A stretch of DNA of 64,000 nucleotides from Bolinopsis microptera. Its lineage: Eukaryota > Ctenophora > Tentaculata > Lobata > Bolinopsidae. Positions 1 through 12,030 of the stretch are shown piece after piece; the stretch's first letter is position 1; each line of letters begins with the position of its first letter. The stretch spans positions 744,001 to 808,000 of the forward strand of contig NC_087083.1 of assembly GCF_026151205.1 (NCBI RefSeq), written 5' to 3'. The notes beneath the pieces were generated by a model. It worked only from the letters and a program-made list of their open reading frames with translations, was not told the DNA's origin and searched no databases. The position numbers were made by a program, and so were the translations under genes.

Positions 1-440
1 CCCCAGTATTCTAGGAGTAAATCGGATAAACAGTCGTTTCTTAGGGATGGGTTGATTCAACCCACCCCCAGTATTCTAGGAGTAATTCGAATCAACAATC
101 GTTTCTTAGGGATGGGTTGATTAAACCCACCCCCAGTAACCTGAGGATTAATTAGATCAACAACCGCTCCTTATATGGAGATCATGGATCACTTTGAGGC
201 CTGTATCATGTGATAAACTTGTGATATCCCACGTGATTTCTCAATTAACGCAGGAGACTATCTTGTGCACTTGTGCACTATCTGGCCCTTTAGAACATAA
301 TGAGTCTTGTAGAACTAAGTATAACTAGAGCATTCCACTTTTTGTGGTGGCTGAATACCGTCTAGAACCAAAGTTATTAGGGATGGGTCCTTTCAACCCA
401 CCCCCAGTAATGAATGAGCTCCAAGCACCCCAGTATGATA
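1..440. repeat. Short tandem repeat, ~65-bp period, with hairpin core
   Basis: The motif CCCCAGTATTCTAGGAGTAA occurs at position 1 and again near 66, and a diverged copy starts near 131, giving a period of about 65 bp. A fourth partial copy lies near 381-410 (GGGATGGGTCC then CAACCCACCCCCAGTAA). Each unit contains GGGATGGGTTGATTCAACCC, which can fold into a short hairpin. The array is cut by the window start. No coding potential is seen. Confidence 0.6.
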
Positions 441-1460
441 AGGGTTAATAATCTACCGTCTCTGAAAAAATTAGGCGTCCAGCATGTTCAGAGAAAACAA
501 TAGAGGTGTTTTAATATTTAATGGGGATGGTCTAAAACGACGGAATCTTCGAGTTCGAACCAGGAAGTACAGTATGCCATATTCTGCAAAGCAACAGCTC
601 TCAAATATAAAACATGGCGGAGCTATTATGGCCAACGTATGCCCACTGACTTTTGGCCCATCCTGTATATTTTCAAAAGTCTGTCCCATTTTTAAATATG
701 AAATTTTCTAAACACAAATTTGACCGATTGGATTTATTATCACGTGTTGACCAGTTTTGTTTTGATCTCTATTCACAATGCAGAAGTTTGAAGAAATTAC
801 TAACTGCAATGCGCCAATTAGGGAGTGCTTTCAGTGGAGATATATTTATAACCTGCCCTATGAAAATAATTGATACACTGAATGCGACACGGCATTTTTT
901 GGAAATCGCGCGCGCATACAATCGGACATAGTTAGTGCGTTCTGTCTCTTTGCTTTCGTTGAAAGTTTAAATCACCAGCACATTCATGCGCAACGTTGAC
1001 CGCGATCTATAGATCACGTTGTATTTTTTTTCAGTGCTCAATTGTGATAAAATGTTTATCGGTGTTTTTAGGATGGATTCGTTTTCCGACAAATTTTTGC
1101 TATTCCTCAAATCCAGTTTTATCAAGTTCTGCACTTAATAGTTTACTAAAATTAAACTCGAATTTTTTCTGCTATTATAACTGTAAACGAATTAGATCAA
1201 TAGTCAAATAGATTTTATTACAGACATGTCCCGTTTTTACTTTATGAATTCTTCATATTTGGGGTAATTTTGATGTATCCAACACACGAATGAAAAATAT
1301 GATACATGTTCATTCTGCGCATTTATATTATTTATGAAACATTTTCGATACAACACACAGGTAATATTTAGCAATAAATAAAAAAGGAAACACATTTAAA
1401 TAATGTAAAACTTAGGTTAGTGGTGAAATTATTGCAAGTCATAATTGCTAGCCTTAATAT
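441..1460. other. Unassigned AT-rich sequence
   Basis: Only short ORFs of under about 95 codons without recognisable domains are present. No tRNA, splice-supported exon or repeat array is recognised here. Confidence 0.5.
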
Positions 1461-1467
1461 AGTGTAC

Positions 1468-1548
1468 AAATGTACGCTCAGTGGCGTATTTGGCTGATAG
1501 TCTTGCCCATTATCCCGAGGTTGCGAGTTCGAATCCCTGTTGGGTCAA
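1468..1548 (+). repeat. tRNA-like sequence, possible SINE head
   Basis: An A-box-like segment (GCTCAGTGGCG, about 1475-1485) is followed about 40 bp later by a good B box (GAGTTCGAATC, 1525-1535). This is the spacing of an internal RNA polymerase III promoter. The acceptor and T stems do not pair convincingly, so this is not an intact tRNA. A tRNA-derived SINE head or a tRNA pseudogene fits better. Confidence 0.4.
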
Positions 1549-1559
1549 AATTTCGAAAT

Positions 1560-3210
1560 CGTCAATTAGTTCATAATAAAACAATAGCCACCACATAAAG
1601 GCTTGTGTAAACATGTTTTTCTGAAAAATTAGAACTAGTCACCCACCAACGTTTTACACAGTAATATAAAATTTAATGCGCCATCTAATACGAGCAAAGC
1701 TACTCAGTTTACGTAACAAACGTTACATGTCCAGTGTATCGTCTAATGTTTCTACCCACCCGTGGGAATATAAAAACAGAGCATAAAACACGTGCTCCTG
1801 ATAACGCTAAGGAAAGTGAGTCAGGTCCTGCCCTCACTGTCCCCCTCACTGTGTGCAGTACTATTACAGCTGCCACTGAGCAGATAACTAGCCCAACCTT
1901 GTTTACACACTGCATTACTATCAGTGTTCCCACATCTCATATTAACACTGTCCTAACTAGTGGCATTACAACTACTATGCATCAATAACGATACCTATAT
2001 CAGAATGATTTAATCCATCCGGAACCCACAATCCTATCTAATTCCATTATTAATTACATGCATACTAACTAGTAACATTGAAAATCATAAACACATGCAT
2101 ACAGGTAAATGTAACCCGTGTATGAAATGTCCTTGTTAATTGTGTAGGTAAAATCATATCCTAATACATCAGGTATTTCTTGAATAAAATTCTCTAATTG
2201 TTCCTCTATTACACAAAGATGTCATATAAATCACATGTGTGTCTTAGGCTCATTGATAAACGTACCAACTGAGTGATGATAGTCTGGACATATATCATTT
2301 CTAGTCTGTCAATTGATTTCTTGTTTACTCAAATTCCAATAACCCTTTGCCATGATCCTATGCCAACCATGACAGTTGCACTCTAACAGAATAACAACTT
2401 TCCATCATACACTACACTCCTCAGTGAGCTGATATTTATTAACACCTGTATAGCAACATTAAATATGTACAGTTGGTCTCAGCACTGATGTACAATTAAC
2501 TTCTGTATACCCACGTGTTATCTCTACAATGATACTTTACACTCACTCTCTGATATTAGAGTAACTAGTTCTGTGCGACAGACATGCTGGTCCTCTCGAT
2601 ATCCCTACACATGCTTTTTCCTAAAGCACGCTGTTAAAGCTGACAGTTTTTACCATCAAGTCACCGCCGAATTTGAATAACACAAACTTTATTTTCCTCA
2701 TTAAGTGTACAAGTTTTGATTATTCGACCGCACAGTATCACACTTTTTCACCGCTCCCAGCGGGTTCCAATAATCCACATCAGATTCTCAGCTCTGATTC
2801 GAAACGCTTCATATTGTTCTACTGTCAGGTTCTCCACCTCAACAAGTCTGATAACATCAGGAGCTTGTTACAACTCCAGGATTCTGTAACACGAGTCTTC
2901 ACTTTTTTTTGGTAAATGTAAATTTTCCTGATCGAGCCGTTCCTCAATGTTTAATATTCAGTTTGCTAAACACATTTCGATTGATCGTTAGTTTTTATCG
3001 TAGCCCAGATAGCAATTAACATATTTTCTAACTTTCTGAAAGGCATCCATGATTAATTCTTGTATCTGAGCTATTGTTGCGTTTGTTATACCATCCACCA
3101 AAAAACCAATACTTGATAGTCCTTCGTCTGATGAGATGTCATCCAGGATAAGTCCTCGTCTGATGAACATCATCGCTAGAGAATTTGTCTTTCTGTATCA
3201 CTGGCTCCGA
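1560..3210. other. Unassigned AT-rich sequence
   Basis: Several ORFs of 60-85 codons occur but none has a recognisable motif. A 61-codon minus-strand ORF at 2988-3173 is acidic (LDDISSDEG) and ends in a possible amphipathic helix. I cannot assign it and no splice context supports it. Confidence 0.4.
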
Positions 3211-3211
3211 A

Positions 3212-3290
3212 AAGCACCCCTCAAACAACTAAAAAACCAGCCCCTCAAACAACTAAAAAACCAGTCCCTTAAACAACTAAAAAAACCGAG
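3212..3290. repeat. Triple ~23-bp direct repeat
   Basis: The unit CCCCTCAAACAACTAAAAAA is repeated three times with small changes. It sits between two short minus-strand ORFs (2988-3173 and 3277-3579) of unknown nature. Confidence 0.6.
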
Positions 3291-3579
3291 ATAAATAATT
3301 TTGCTCTTCTTCAGGCTGCTTTCTCTGATTTCTGTGGATGTTACCTGCAGTTATTGGGTTCCCTATTATTGTTTTCGTTGATCTTGTTACCATCGACAAT
3401 GTCCTCATGAAATACACTGTTGATACTTCTGAATCGCTTAGCTGAAGTTTTTGTATCTTCACTAGCTGGAACTTCCTTTTAAAATTGTTTATGAAATTAG
3501 GATACCAGTGAACAGTCGAGATTAGTTTGTCTTGTCTATCATTGAAATCAGATATTTCTAAACTTCTTTCTCTGCTCAC
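3277..3579 (-). CDS. Hypothetical ORF, 100 codons
   Basis: A basic, Gln/Lys-rich open frame of 100 codons. No domain, signal peptide or membrane segment is visible. The minus strand upstream (about 3580-4030) has other interrupted open stretches, one with several Cys residues (LCDQTEFICRDKKTCKGC at about 3775-3830). The region could hold a decayed gene or transposon. I do not recognise it, and it may be a chance ORF. Confidence 0.15.
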   Translation of the reverse strand: MSRERSLEISDFNDRQDKLISTVHWYPNFINNFKRKFQLVKIQKLQLSDSEVSTVYFMRTLSMVTRSTKTIIGNPITAGNIHRNQRKQPEEEQNYLSRFF

Positions 3580-5150
3580 TGACTTTTTGAACGTCCAGAT
3601 AATGCCGGAAGTGCTCTTCCTCTGTCCAACCGCAACATCATCGATTTCACAATGTGCGACATGTTCTTAACACGATTATAACAATGGAGCCTGACATAAT
3701 ATTAAAAAATCCACATTCCCGTTTCCCATTCCTTATTCGACCTAGTCCTTGCACCCTTTGCACGTCTTTTTGTCCCGGCAAATGAACTCTGTCTGATCAC
3801 ACAAACAATATTGGTGGTGCGTGAAATTCAAAGTGATGAAGAACGACGATCTTACCGTCCGGTAATTCTCCCATGCCCTATACACCATAACTTCGGCCCA
3901 ATAATCAGACTGACGTTGTCTTGGTCTCTGAAACCACTACTTTTCCGGGTACCTGTCTAATACGTCTGATCTGAGACTCTTGGCAGCATAGTGGGTCGTT
4001 TGTCATCCAAAGTGGTGCAAACATGAGGAATATATCTTGTCCTTCTTTAAATAGTTGTCCAGTGTTCCGCAAATCAGATATTCTGAGATAAATTAAACTG
4101 TTTAATAAGTTTAAAGTTTTTTACTTGTCGCAACAACCGGATAAAGATAAATTTACACAAATTAAACTTTAAAAAGCGATATGTATTATGTAGTAATCAT
4201 AATTTGTAAATAATGAGGCACCAGGTGTTCCAGGATAAAGTACGGTTTCATTTATTAAGAGGACTGGGGCGTTCTGAGTGTTGATATTACGTACAACTAA
4301 TACCTTAAAATTGAAATAAATGTTGATCCTTTAGTAGAAAATATCGGAAACGCAGCTTAATCTCTGACCGGACTCTGGTACTAAAATATATTCTCATGTC
4401 AATTATTTGGCGAGCAATGTAGTTCATTTTTTGATAAGTTGGACTACTGATGTTGATCTGATTATTTTAAATTTATTGTTTAGGATGAAGAATGAGAGCC
4501 GTAAAATAGGAGATGACTATAGTCTAGATTAAAGACTTATATTGAATATCAACTTCAAGATCTTGTAAAACAGCAACCCCAAGTGCTAGTAAAAACAACA
4601 TATTCTTACCTTGATATCGAATCGAGGTTGTTCTCTTTCTTAATTTAGAAAGAAAATGGAAGACGCGGCATGATCGCTGACGGATTTCGGTTACCTAAAA
4701 TATAACATCTTGTTACTCACTGAAGCATCTGATACGAGCACTGAACGAGCAGGTTAATCATTTTGTGATTGACATATCAAGCTATTACAAATGCGAACAT
4801 AAAATAACGATTTAACGAAATATGAGAATAACTCGTTAATAGAATTTTGAAAATAAATACAGAGAGGCTTTAAAAATGCAACGATAATGAAGAGTTGTAA
4901 ATCTAAGAATTAACCCGAGTTTGCACTAAGGTACCTCTCTCGAGAAGTTTCAGTGATTACACAGTATGAAAAGATTGCATATCTCAGTAACTGAACGTGT
5001 CTTCAACAAATATTTTCTGTTTTTCAACACTGCTGACTGTAAATGTTAAGGCGAAGCATCATGATCCGCCATTATGTGTACATCTAATTAAAAGGAGATC
5101 GATTCTAATTTTATACATATATTAATTATTATATCGCCCGATGGTAAAGC
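3580..5150. other. Unassigned AT-rich sequence
   Basis: No ORF above about 60 codons and no recognised RNA gene. The only suggestion of former coding sequence is the interrupted minus-strand stretch at 3580-4030. Confidence 0.4.
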
Positions 5151-5270
5151 GGGCTCCCCTCTATATCAGCGGGCTTTAACAGCGGGCCGGGATATATCAG
5201 GTCTTCTACCCTCGCGGGCTGCGGGGCCTGCTGGTGCAAATATAAGCCCCGCTGGTGATATACGATACAT
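5134..5270. repeat. GC-rich patch with GCGGGC direct and inverted motifs
   Basis: Within very AT-rich DNA, this patch repeats GCGGGC and its near complements (CCCGAT, AGCGGGCT, AACAGCGGGC, CTCGCGGGCTGCGGGGCC). It can form several short hairpins. It may be the remnant of a small foldback or MITE-type element. No coding function is inferred. Confidence 0.35.
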
Positions 5271-5477
5271 ATTGCATGACGTTTTAAACTCAGAAATTTG
5301 ACTCAACATATTTGTTAACACCCGACCAAATAAATATCGACGCTGCGGATAATTAAGTTGGTAAATAGGAGAGCACAATGAAAATACGAGGACTAGAGAG
5401 AACAGAGGTTGATCAAACGACTTTGTTAGAATTATTCAAGATGTAGAGTAATGTAATGAAATGGATGAGTCACAGAT

Positions 5478-5545
5478 CACGTGGTACTGTCACGTGGTGT
5501 CACGTGGTGTCACTTGGTACTGTCACGTGTGTCCTACGTGGGCGC
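5478..5545. repeat. CACGTG-rich short repeats
   Basis: GTCACGTGGT and close variants occur four to five times in about 65 bp, so several palindromic CACGTG hexamers (the E-box core of bHLH factors) cluster here. Whether this is regulatory or simply a tandem repeat cannot be told from sequence. Confidence 0.5.
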
Positions 5546-5734
5546 TGCAATGATTTCAGGCTATCAATGTTTACTTTACTCTGCAATCTTGCTAGAATGT
5601 GGGTTCTGCAATAGCAAATAGTACTAAAAATTAGTCATCTTTATCATGTTTTCCCCTCACAACTGATCGTGGCCACGAGTTTATTATTATCAATTATGAT
5701 AATTGTAATCTTGCGTGAGCAGATTGTTATGTAC

Positions 5735-7195
5735 ATCCGAGCTGAGTTAATGCTGTTTAAATCCTGTTTAGATGCTGTGTCAGTAGCTGAATCACTGCAC
5801 GTGAAGCTAATCTAAAAAAAAAAAAAAAAAAAAAAATCTACTGTTAAATCCAGTGTAGATGCTGTGTCAGTAGCTGTATCACGTGTAGCTAATCTGCTTT
5901 AAATCCTGTGTAATGCTGGTCAGTAGCTGTATCACGTGTAGCTAATCTGCTGTTAATCCTGTGTAGAGCGTGTCAGTAGCTGTATCTCGTGTAGCTAACG
6001 GCTGTTAAATCCTGTGGGAGATTGCTGTGTCCTGTATCTGTATCACGTGTAGCAATCTGCTGTTAAATCCTGTGTAGATGCTGTTTCCAAGTAGCTGTAT
6101 CACGTGTACTAATCTGCTGTTAAATCCCTGTGTAATGCTGTGGTCCAGTATCTGTATCACACGTTTGCTAATCTGCGGTTAAATCCGGTGTAGATGCTGT
6201 GTCGTAGCTGTATCACTTAAGCTAATCTGCTTTTAAATCTCTGTGTAGATTGCGTTTCATTAGCTGTATCATGTGCGTGTAGCTAATCTGCGTTAAATCC
6301 TGTGTAAGAGGCTGGTCAGAGCTGTATCACGTGTAGCTAATCTGCTGTTAATCCTGTTAGATGCGTTGTCCAGTAGCTGTATCACGTGTACTAATCTGCT
6401 GTTTAAATCCTGTGTAATGCTGTGTCAGTAGCTGTATCACGTGTAGCTAATCTGCGTTAAATCCTGTGTAGATGCCAGTGTCAGTAGCGTATCAGTATCA
6501 CGTGTAGCTAATCGGCTGTAATTCCTGTGTAGATGCTGAGTCGTATCGTGTATCACGTGTAGCTAATCTGCTGTTAAATCCCTGTGTAGATGCAGTGTCC
6601 ATACGTACACGTGTTAGCTAATCTGCTGTTTAAATTCCTGTGTAGATGCTGTGTCAGTAGCTGTATCACGTGTAGCTAATCTGCTGTTAAATCCTTTGTA
6701 GATGCTGTGTCAGTAGCTGTATCACGTGTAGCTAATCTCTGTTAAGATACGTGTAGACTTGTCAGTACTGTATCACGTGTAGCTAATCTGCTGTTAAAAC
6801 TGTGTAGATGCTGTGTCAGGAGCTGTACACGTGTAGCTAATCTCTGTTTAATCCTTGAAGAATGCGGTTCAGTAGCTGTATCACGTGTTAGCTAATCGTG
6901 CTGTCTGTTAAATCCTGGTAGATGCTGTTTCAGTAGCTGTATCACGTGTAGCTAATCTGCTGTTAATTCCTGTGGTAGTGCCTGTGGTCCAGTAACTGTA
7001 TCACGTGTAGCTAATCTCTGTTAAATCCTGTGTAGATAACTGAGTCAAGCTGTATCTACGTGTAGCTAATCTGCAGTTAAAACCCTGTGGAGATGCTGTG
7101 TCAGTAGCTGTATCACTGTCGCTAATCTGCTGTTAAATCCTGTGTGGATGCTCTGTCATAAGCTGTTATCACGTGTAGCTAATCCTGCTGCAGCT
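5735..7195. repeat. 56-bp minisatellite, about 25 copies
   Basis: The unit is about 56 bp and contains GCTGTATCACGTGTAGCTAA followed by TCTGCTGTTAAATCCTGTG and TAGATGCTGTGTCAGTA. Roughly 25 copies run head to tail. A poly(A) run of about 23 bases interrupts the array near 5814-5837. Almost every copy differs by 1-3 small indels rather than by substitutions. That pattern suggests either consensus error from noisy long reads or unusual indel-driven divergence. Each unit carries CACGTG. Confidence 0.85.
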
Positions 7196-7494
7196 CATTT
7201 AATAGATTACTTATTCTACGTCTGATATTACACCACCCGAACATCAGTATTATTATTGCGAAACTCACACCCCTACTCATCACACACAGGTGAAATATTG
7301 ATATAAGAAATGTGAAATGAGTGCTTTTCGCAAGTCCCAAGAGGGCATTAGAGTTACTTTAAGTTACAGTGGTTGCTTATAACTTGTATAATGATGTCAT
7401 AATAATACGTGTACATTTCAAGTGAGCCATTTACTTCGTTGAAAACTCCATTTGGACAAGTTGGTATGGCAACTCCCAACAAATATGAAATGTT

Positions 7495-7985
7495 AATTAT
7501 GCCTCGTTACGATATCTACATAATGCAAGCGAGAGGAAATTATGCCTCGTTATGTAATCACATAAAGCAAGCGAGAAGAATTTATGCCTCGTTACGTAAT
7601 CTACATAATGCAAGCGAGATGAATTATGCCTCGTTACGTATATCTACTAAAGCAAGCGAGATGAATTATGTCTCGGTACGTATATCTAATAATGCAAGCG
7701 AGATGAATTAGGCCTCGTACGTAAAATATCCCATAAAGCAAGCGAGATGAATTATGCCTCGTTACGTATATCTACATATGCAAGTGGGAGATGAATTATG
7801 CCTCGTTATGTATATCTACATAATCAAGCGAGATGAATTATGCCTCGTTACGGTATATCTACATAATGCCAACGAGATGAATAATGCCTCGTTTACGATA
7901 TCGACATATTGCAAGCGAGAAGAATTATCCGCGTTACGTATATCGTACATAATGGCAAGCGAGATGAATTATCGCCTCAAGTTCA
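7495..7985 (+). repeat. 43-bp minisatellite, left block (~11 copies)
   Basis: The unit contains CGTTACGTATATCTACATAA followed by TGCAAGCGAGATGAATTATGC, about 43 bp in total. About 11 indel-rich copies are present. The array stops at the left end of the palindrome and resumes in the same orientation at about 12655. Confidence 0.85.
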
Positions 7986-8689
7986 AGGGGGCTATATTCT
8001 GAGTCGCATTTTGAACTTGATTTCGCTTGGAGAATTTTTCTCTTTCGACTCTTAACTTGCGAAACAATTGAATCAGCAAACTTTAGGCTAGAAAACTTTA
8101 TTGAATAGAAATAATCATTCCACGTAACAACGTCTTCATAGTTCTGTAATAAAATTGTTATAACAGTGGAAAAATTAACGACGGAAAGAAATTTAAAATA
8201 ACATAAAACCAAAACAGAGAAATAAAATTTACGAAATATGACCCAAAAATGTATTGCAAAAAATTGTCCCCAAAACAAACCCCAAAATAAAAAAAAAATT
8301 ACCCCGACCCCAAAAGAAGGAATTGTAAGCTAATACAACTAAACACAGTACTACTCATGATACTAAACTTAATTAGTAAACGTAACTGGTTTGTTCAGAA
8401 TATCACAGTTCATGTGTAAAATCAATGATAAATCAGCACTTAAGCAACGATAACTCGGTAGTCATGTTACTATCCAAATATCCTACACTACAAAATTAAC
8501 TAGTTAATTAACATCGCCTCAATATTTGTTACAAATAACTCAACTCAGAACGATCATTCCATTTCAGGACTTAATCCTCAATATATACATCGATTTCTAC
8601 AATCATTATCTACGAACAGTTTAACTCTGTAAATCAAGTAACTTAAAAGAATAAAACTGGGGTTCGGTTATATGTAGAGATGGCGGTAA

Positions 8690-10320
8690 GTGCTGTCCAA
8701 CACCATCTCTGGATGTGCTCTCCTATGATTCCTCGCAGCCTAGTCTGTGCTCCATCAGACGAGCATGCAGGCTTCTCTCATTATTCCCCACAGTATCTCT
8801 TACCACATAACTCGCAAGTAACTTAGTAAATAGCTCATTAGTTGAGCAGTTGTTTTCCTGAGAGTCTAGGCAGATCCACAATTGTATAGGGTTCCAATGT
8901 CAACAAGTCTTCTTTTATCCAGTGACGAAGCGTCAGAAGATGTCCTGAAACGTCTACCAGGTGTAAAAATAACTCGGATGGGGAGTTTTGTTTAGAATTG
9001 ATGTATTGCGAATCTTATTACAAACTGTTCCAGAGATAATGGTAAGGTGAGTGGGACAGAAGTCAGGTGGGTTTTGACGTCTTCTCCTAGTCCAAGCCTG
9101 TCCTTGCGTTATGACTCAGAAGGTTGGTGTCCATTTTTTCTTTAAGAGATCATCAATGATCTTAACTGAAATGATCGATTCCTGGGGTCCTGAGGAAGGC
9201 CAAAGGTGGCATACGGTAAGAAGTTCTTCTAACACTCCTCCTTCACTGAGTCCGGGTGGTGTGACTTCGGTGTAATGTTATTCCCCTTGTTCTGGGTTTT
9301 CCTGTAGAATCTGTGGAGCACTTTCTCCTCATCGACCGAGGATGTCCGTACTCAGGAACGGGACAAAATCCGCAGGGGTAGACGTGAACTCGATCCTCCA
9401 CTTGATTCTCTTTAATCGGATCCTGGTCGGCTATGCGTTGTAACCTATCCAGTGCTTCATCTCTGGATTTGGCTAAGGAACCAGCTCATCTACATACCGT
9501 TTGTATATGAACCGAACAGGGTTACTGAGGTACTAACGTCTAAAGATATACTATTACGCTCGAATTTCCACATTCTTAATAATCGCTACAGGAGGATGGT
9601 CTACAAACCCATGAAGAAACCCTAAAAGTTGTTTATAAAGTCTCCCATTAAATGTAAACTAAGATTCGTCAAAACTACTGTAAAGATACCCTCTAATTTC
9701 TGATAAACTTAAACAATACGTACTTAACTTACTTTTCCCCAATGTTCTTGCAGCAAATACAATAACTGTCTCTAATACACTCATTGGGATATTCAAAATT
9801 CCGTATACAAAGCTGATACATCCGCTGTAAAGAAACTGTAAACCTTTAAGTTCACTCTCTGGTAGCCTACAGAGGAATGCCAGGTGGTGTAGATATCCGT
9901 ACATATGATAGGTACTTCTCTCAACAAAGGACTGATTAATGTCGGTAACTAACCAAGCCAACTCTCTGTATGAGAGCCACAACACGATACTATTGGTCTA
10001 ACTTTCATATCCTCCAAGGTTGATACGATGAGTAGTAGTAACAGGTGGGACCTTGTGTGTCTTCAACCAGGGTGTACATAGTAGTAATGGAAGAGTACGA
10101 GCTAATAAATAAATCCTCATACGTGAGTTCTAATTCCATATGGTACTTTACTGCAAATAGTCCCGCCACAACCATTACCACTCTGATTCAATATCTGCAC
10201 ATTTCTTTTAAATTTGATTCTATACGTTATAGGATAGTCGTGAACAGTCTGCGTACTCCTAACTCGAACGGTGGGCTCTACCCATGTCGAAGACTCCCAA
10301 AGTCTCATGTCAGGTGTTTT
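8690..10320 (-). pseudogene. Penelope-like retroelement pol, left copy (RT + GIY-YIG), decayed
   Basis: Read on the minus strand in shifting frames, this arm shows the series of motifs typical of Penelope-like elements. They are CTPWLKTHKVP (about 10057-10079), MKVRPIVSCCGS (about 9972-10012), YFTFNGRLYKQLLGFLHG followed by PPVAIIKNVE (about 9565-9670), YKRYVDEL (about 9487-9520, the RT motif C region) and YRKTQ...SHHPDSVKE (about 9238-9310). Near 8735-8825 come CELCGKRYCG and RSLHARLMEHR, the Cys-containing GIY-YIG endonuclease core. The longest open piece is 9659-9985. Several frameshifts and stops make it non-coding. The family is known for TPRT-type retrotransposition with a non-APE endonuclease. 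Only the exact clade (Neptune or Penelope proper) is uncertain. Confidence 0.75.
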
Positions 10321-10399
10321 CGAATCGTTAGCGTCCGGTACGTATCAACACTAGTCACGACAAAACAGTGTTGTTGACGTACCGACGCTAAAACGATCG

Positions 10400-12030
10400 A
10401 TACACCTGAACAGAGCACTTCTGGATCTACGAAAGGGTAGAGCCCACCCGTTTTCGATAGTTACGGAGTACGCAGACCTGTTCAACGACCTACTCCCTAT
10501 ACGTATCCAGAACAAATTACAAGAAATGTGCAGATATTGAATTCAGATGTAATTAGGTTGTGGGCGGACTATTTGCAGAAACCATATGGAATAAGACACA
10601 CGAATTGAGGGAATTATTATTAGCTCGTAACTCTACTTACCTACAATGTACACCCTGGTGAATGACACTCTAGTTCCCACCGATACAGACTACTCTCGTA
10701 CTCAACTGAGGATATGAAAGTAGACCCATCGTATCGTGTTGTGCTCACTACAGAGAATTGGCTTGGTTAGTTACCACATTATCAGTCCTTGGTTTAGAGA
10801 AGTCACCTACTCCATATGTACGATATCTAACAGCCACTGACATCCTCTTAAGGCTACCAGAGAGTGAAACTTAAAGTTTACAGTTCTTTTACAGCGGTGT
10901 ATCACTCTTGTATACGAATTTGAATATCAATTGAGTTATGAAGACAGTTATTGAATTTGCAAGAAAACATTGGAGTAATTTAGTACGGTATTGTTTTTAG
11001 TGTATCAGTAAATTAGAGGTATCTTTACAAGTAGTTTTGACGAATCTTATTTTACATTTAGGGGAGACTTTTATAATCAACTTTTAGTTTATTCCTGGTT
11101 GTAGACCATCCCCTCCTGTAGCGATTATTAGAAATGTGGAAATTCGAGCGTAATAGTTATATTTTGACAGTTATTTACATCATAACCTGTACAGCAGGTT
11201 TCTTATACAAACGGTCTAGTTAATTGATTCTGGTTCCTTAGCCCCAAATCCAAGAAGAAGCCTGGATATGTTACAACGCATAGCCGACCAGGATCCCGAA
11301 ACAGAATCAGTGGGAGATCGAGTTCCCGTCTACCCCCGGCGGATTTTGTCCCGTTCCTGAGTACGGAAATCGGATCGATGAGGAAGGAAAGTGCACCACA
11401 GATTCTACAGGAAAACCCAGAACAAGGGAGTAACATTACACCAAAGTCACACCACCCGAATCAGTGAAGGAGAGTGTAAGAAGAACTACTACCGTAATTC
11501 CACCATTGCTTCCTCAGGACCCCAGAACCTCGATCATTCAGTTCAGATCCATTGATTGATCTCTTAAAGAAAATGGACACCAACCTCTGAGTCATAACGC
11601 AAGAACAGGAAGGACTAGGAGAAGACGTCAAACCACACCTGACGCTGTCCCACTCACCTTACCATTCATCTCTGAACCGTTGTTAATAAGAGTCGCAACT
11701 ACATCAATCTAACAAACTCCCAGCAAGTGTATTTTTACACCTGGTAAGAAAGTTACAGACGACTTCTGCCGCTCTCGTCCACTGATAAGAAGAATTGTGA
11801 CCTTGGTAACCCCTAACAATTGTGAGATCTGCCCTAGACTCTTCAGAACAACATGCTCAACAAAAGGCGTATTTTACTTTAGTTACTTGCGAAGTTATGT
11901 GGTAAGAGAGCCCTGAGGAAACAGAGAAAGCCTGCAAGCTGGCTGTTGGAGCACAGACAGGCTGCTAGAATCCTAGAGCACATCCAGAAATGGGTTGGAC
12001 AGCACTACGCATCTCTACATCCTAACCGAA
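10400..12030 (+). pseudogene. Penelope-like retroelement pol, right copy (RT + GIY-YIG), decayed
   Basis: This is the inverted partner of the copy at 8690-10320 and carries the same motif series on the plus strand. The GTAGACCATCCCCTCCTGTAG segment near 11100 matches the RT motif region ending PPVAII. TTACTTGCGAAGTTATGTGG (about 11882) matches the Cys pair of the GIY-YIG domain, and GCTGTTGGAGCACAGAC (about 11943) matches its ARLMEHR helix. Its indels fall at different places from those of the left copy, so each arm has drifted, or been mis-called, independently. Neither copy has a long intact frame. Confidence 0.7.

Noticed and set aside
519-575. Possible tRNA (B-box-like GAGTTCGAACC)
   Set aside because: No A box at the right distance and no acceptor stem pairing.
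3120-3180. Hammerhead ribozyme suggested by CTGATGAG and CTGATGAA
   Set aside because: No GAAA core or stem pairing follows at the right spacing. The Penelope arms and the 780-bp repeats were also scanned by eye without a hammerhead core being found.
7409-8002. Repetitive ORFs with ASEMNYASLRIS units
   Set aside because: The 43-bp unit is not a multiple of three, so the apparent repeats arise from indels in the minisatellite.
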